Assembly (NCBI RefSeq): GCF_002113025.1
Contig: NZ_NEJH01000004.1
Span: 372,001 to 436,000 of the forward strand
Direction: 5' to 3'
DNA length: 64,000 nucleotides
Origin: Pseudomonas sp. B28(2017)
Lineage (GTDB): Bacteria; Pseudomonadota; Gammaproteobacteria; Pseudomonadales; Pseudomonadaceae
Shown: piece after piece, positions 62,172 through 64,000 of the stretch
How the letters are laid out: each line of letters starts with the position of its first letter
Position numbering within the stretch: the first letter of the stretch is position 1
The notes under the pieces: model-generated
Databases searched by the model: none
What the model saw: the letters and a program-made list of their open reading frames with translations, nothing else
Told to the model about the DNA's origin: nothing
Program-made: the position numbers and the translations under genes

Positions 62172-62278
62172 CCATCGTCGGATCGCTGCCCGGAGCAAGC
62201 CCGCTCCCACAGTTTCCAGGTTGTCCACAAAAGTTGCGCGTGGAACAAATCCCTGTGGGAGCGAGCCTGCTCGCGAAG
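62172..62278. repeat. REP doublet, degraded left arm
   Basis: CATCGTCGGATCGCTGCCCG then CCGCTCCCACAG at left, and CTGTGGGAGCGAGCCTGCTCGC at right. Confidence 0.8.
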
Positions 62279-62297
62279 AGGCCCACACACTCAACTG

Positions 62298-64000
62298 TTA
62301 TCTGACCGCCCCGCGCAACTCCCCCACCAACACCTGCAACCTGGCAGGTTCCGCCACTTCAACCGCCACCGCCGGCCCGGCCACCAACGTCACCCGCGAC
62401 CACAACCGGCGAAACAGCCCTTTATCCGGATCACGGCTGAAGAAACTCCCCCACAACCCTTGCAAAGCCAAAGGAATCACCGGCACCGGCGTCTCTTCGA
62501 GAATTCGCGTCAAGCCACCCTTGAACTCATTCATCTCGCCATCGGCGGTCAATTTACCCTCGGGGAAGAGGCACACCAGCTCACCTTCCTTCAGATACCG
62601 GGCAATGCGCGTGAAGGCCTTTTCGTAGATCTGGATGTCTTCGTGACGCCCCGCGATAGGAATCGTCCCCGCGGTGCGGAAGATGAAGTTCAGCACCGGC
62701 AGGTTGTAGATCTTGTAGTACATCACAAAGCGAATCGGCCGACGCACCGCGCCGCCAATCAGCAAGGCATCGACGAATGACACGTGATTGCACACCAGCA
62801 ACGCCGCGCCCTCATCGGGGATCAGATCCAGGTTGCGGTGCTCGACGCGGTACATGGAATGGCTAAGCAGCCAGATCATGAAACGCATGGTGAACTCGGG
62901 GACGATCTTGAAGATGTAGGCGTTGACGCCGATGTTCAGCAACGAGACCACCAGGAACAATTGCGGAATCGATAGCTTGGCCACACTCAGCAGGATGATC
63001 GAAACAATCGCCGACACCACCATGAACAATGCGTTGAGGATGTTGTTGGCGGCAATCACCCGCGCCCGTTCGTTCTCGGCGGTACGCGATTGGATCAGCG
63101 CGTACAGCGGCACGATATAGAAACCCCCGAAAACGCCCAGGCCGAGGATATCGAGCAACACCAGCCAGGTGTGGCCGAAACCGAGGATTTCGATCCAGCC
63201 ATGGCCGGCGGCACTGTCCGGAATACCTCCGGAATGCCACCACAGCAGCAGACCGAAGACGGTCAAGCCGAACGATCCGAACGGCACCAGGCCAATCTCG
63301 ACTTTGCGTCCGGAGAGCTTCTCGCACAGCATCGAACCCAAGGCGATGCCGACCGAGAACACCGTCAGAATCAGCGTCACCACGGTTTCGTCGCCGTGCA
63401 TCCATTCCTTGGCATACGCCGGGATCTGCGTCAGATAAATCGCCCCGACAAACCAGAACCACGAGTTGCCGACAATCGAGCGCGACACCGCCGGCGTTTG
63501 CCCCAGGCCCAGTTTCAACGTGGCCCAGGACTGGCTGAAGATGTTCCAGTTCAGGCGCATTTGCGGCGAGGCAGCCGCCGCGCGCGGGATGCTGCGGCTG
63601 GCCAGGTAGCCGAGCACGGCAATGCCGATGATCGCCATGGACACCACCGGCGCGTAATGCGCCGAAGACATCATGACCCCGGCGCCAATGGTGCCGGCGA
63701 GGATGGCCAGGAAGGTGCCCATTTCCACCAGGCCGTTACCGCCTACCAGCTCATCCTCACGCAGGGCCTGCGGCAGGATCGAGTACTTCACCGGCCCGAA
63801 CAGCGCCGAATGGGTGCCCATGGCGAACAGCGCCACCAGCATCAACGACAGGTGATCGAACAGAAAGCCGACGGCGCCGACCGCCATGATGACGATTTCC
63901 CCAAGCTTGATCAGGCGGATCAACGCGTCCTTGGCGAACTTTTCCCCGAATTGCCCGGCCAGGGCCGAGAACAGGAAAAACGGCAGGATAAACAGCAGCG
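62298..64000 (-). CDS. MFS transporter-acyltransferase fusion, 5' end outside window
   Basis: The frame is open through the right edge; the first visible residues (LLFILPFFLFSALAGQFGEK) are still within the MFS part, so the N-terminus is missing. About eleven hydrophobic segments of an LplT-like lysophospholipid flippase are followed by a PlsC acyltransferase domain with VCNHVSFVDALL (His-x4-Asp) and CLFPEGKLTADGEMNEFKGG. The design suggests flipping of lysophospholipids inward and re-acylating them. The acyl-ACP synthetase domain sometimes fused to this pair is not present downstream. Confidence 0.92.
   Translation of the reverse strand, partial: LLFILPFFLFSALAGQFGEKFAKDALIRLIKLGEIVIMAVGAVGFLFDHLSLMLVALFAMGTHSALFGPVKYSILPQALREDELVGGNGLVEMGTFLAILAGTIGAGVMMSSAHYAPVVSMAIIGIAVLGYLASRSIPRAAAASPQMRLNWNIFSQSWATLKLGLGQTPAVSRSIVGNSWFWFVGAIYLTQIPAYAKEWMHGDETVVTLILTVFSVGIALGSMLCEKLSGRKVEIGLVPFGSFGLTVFGLLLWWHSGGIPDSAAGHGWIEILGFGHTWLVLLDILGLGVFGGFYIVPLYALIQSRTAENERARVIAANNILNALFMVVSAIVSIILLSVAKLSIPQLFLVVSLLNIGVNAYIFKIVPEFTMRFMIWLLSHSMYRVEHRNLDLIPDEGAALLVCNHVSFVDALLIGGAVRRPIRFVMYYKIYNLPVLNFIFRTAGTIPIAGRHEDIQIYEKAFTRIARYLKEGELVCLFPEGKLTADGEMNEFKGGLTRILEETPVPVIPLALQGLWGSFFSRDPDKGLFRRLWSRVTLVAGPAVAVEVAEPARLQVLVGELRGAVR

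Noticed and set aside
3266..62278. Regularly recurring palindromes as a possible CRISPR array
   Set aside because: The repeats are single or paired, kilobases apart and lie between genes; no cas genes are present. They are REP/REPIN elements.

Overview
The window is chromosomal DNA of a Pseudomonas, most likely of the P. fluorescens complex. This rests on high G+C, long antisense shadow frames, a Pseudomonas-type DUF3509 protein, the gene content (minCDE, rdgC, prc, folE, mtnBDC), and about 18 REP/REPIN palindromes built on GTGGGAGCGAGC or GTAGGAGCGAGC that sit between genes. It looks like core genome: no integrase, transposase, prophage or CRISPR array was seen.

Layout, left to right. 1-5839: the end of an alpha-E/ATP-grasp peptide-ligase pair (Anbu-type neighbourhood, cut by the left edge), an RraB-like protein, spermidine synthase and small proteins including an ankyrin protein. 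5937-8428: FATP-type acyl-CoA synthetase and a DUF3509 protein. 8567-12716 (minus): aroC, an MFS transporter and the methionine-salvage genes mtnB, mtnD, mtnC. 12848-20571: a lipase-fold hydrolase, prmB, an isochorismatase-fold protein lacking its catalytic Cys, an Smr protein, folE, a glutaredoxin, a PLP aminotransferase and a MarR regulator. 20901-32092: a purine/urate catabolic block (purine permease, uraH, puuE, uraD, alc, allA, puuD, urate/xanthine permease, two tandem OmpK/Tsx-like porins). It takes urate to glyoxylate and urea, and its promoters share a TTGTATACAA-type palindrome. 32208-41286: patatin, lauroyl acyltransferase, minCDE, a pseudouridine synthase, M18 aminopeptidase, a 58-aa membrane protein and a large MscS channel.

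41326-47748 holds the least characterised system: a HutC/PhnF-type GntR regulator with two matching operator-like sites, a binding-protein ABC importer, an alkaline-phosphatase-superfamily enzyme with a predicted Ser nucleophile, and a HAD phosphatase. I infer uptake and dephosphorylation of an organophosphorus compound of unknown identity. 47801-54659: quinone oxidoreductase, the Prc protease, an EAL-CBS-GGDDF protein with a strong terminator in its leader, a coupled HTH/unknown/Sel1 operon, and a YkvA protein preceded by two perfect inverted DnaA-box sequences. 54953-58906: FKBP isomerase, then a membrane-anchored di-haem cytochrome c paired with a membrane-anchored catalase-like protein. 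58935-59586: a duplicated tRNA-Asp/tRNA-Val unit, each copy with its own promoter and terminator. 59697-64000: rdgC, a BASS transporter, a guanidine-II (mini-ykkC) riboswitch driving sugE/gdx, and an MFS-acyltransferase fusion cut by the right edge.
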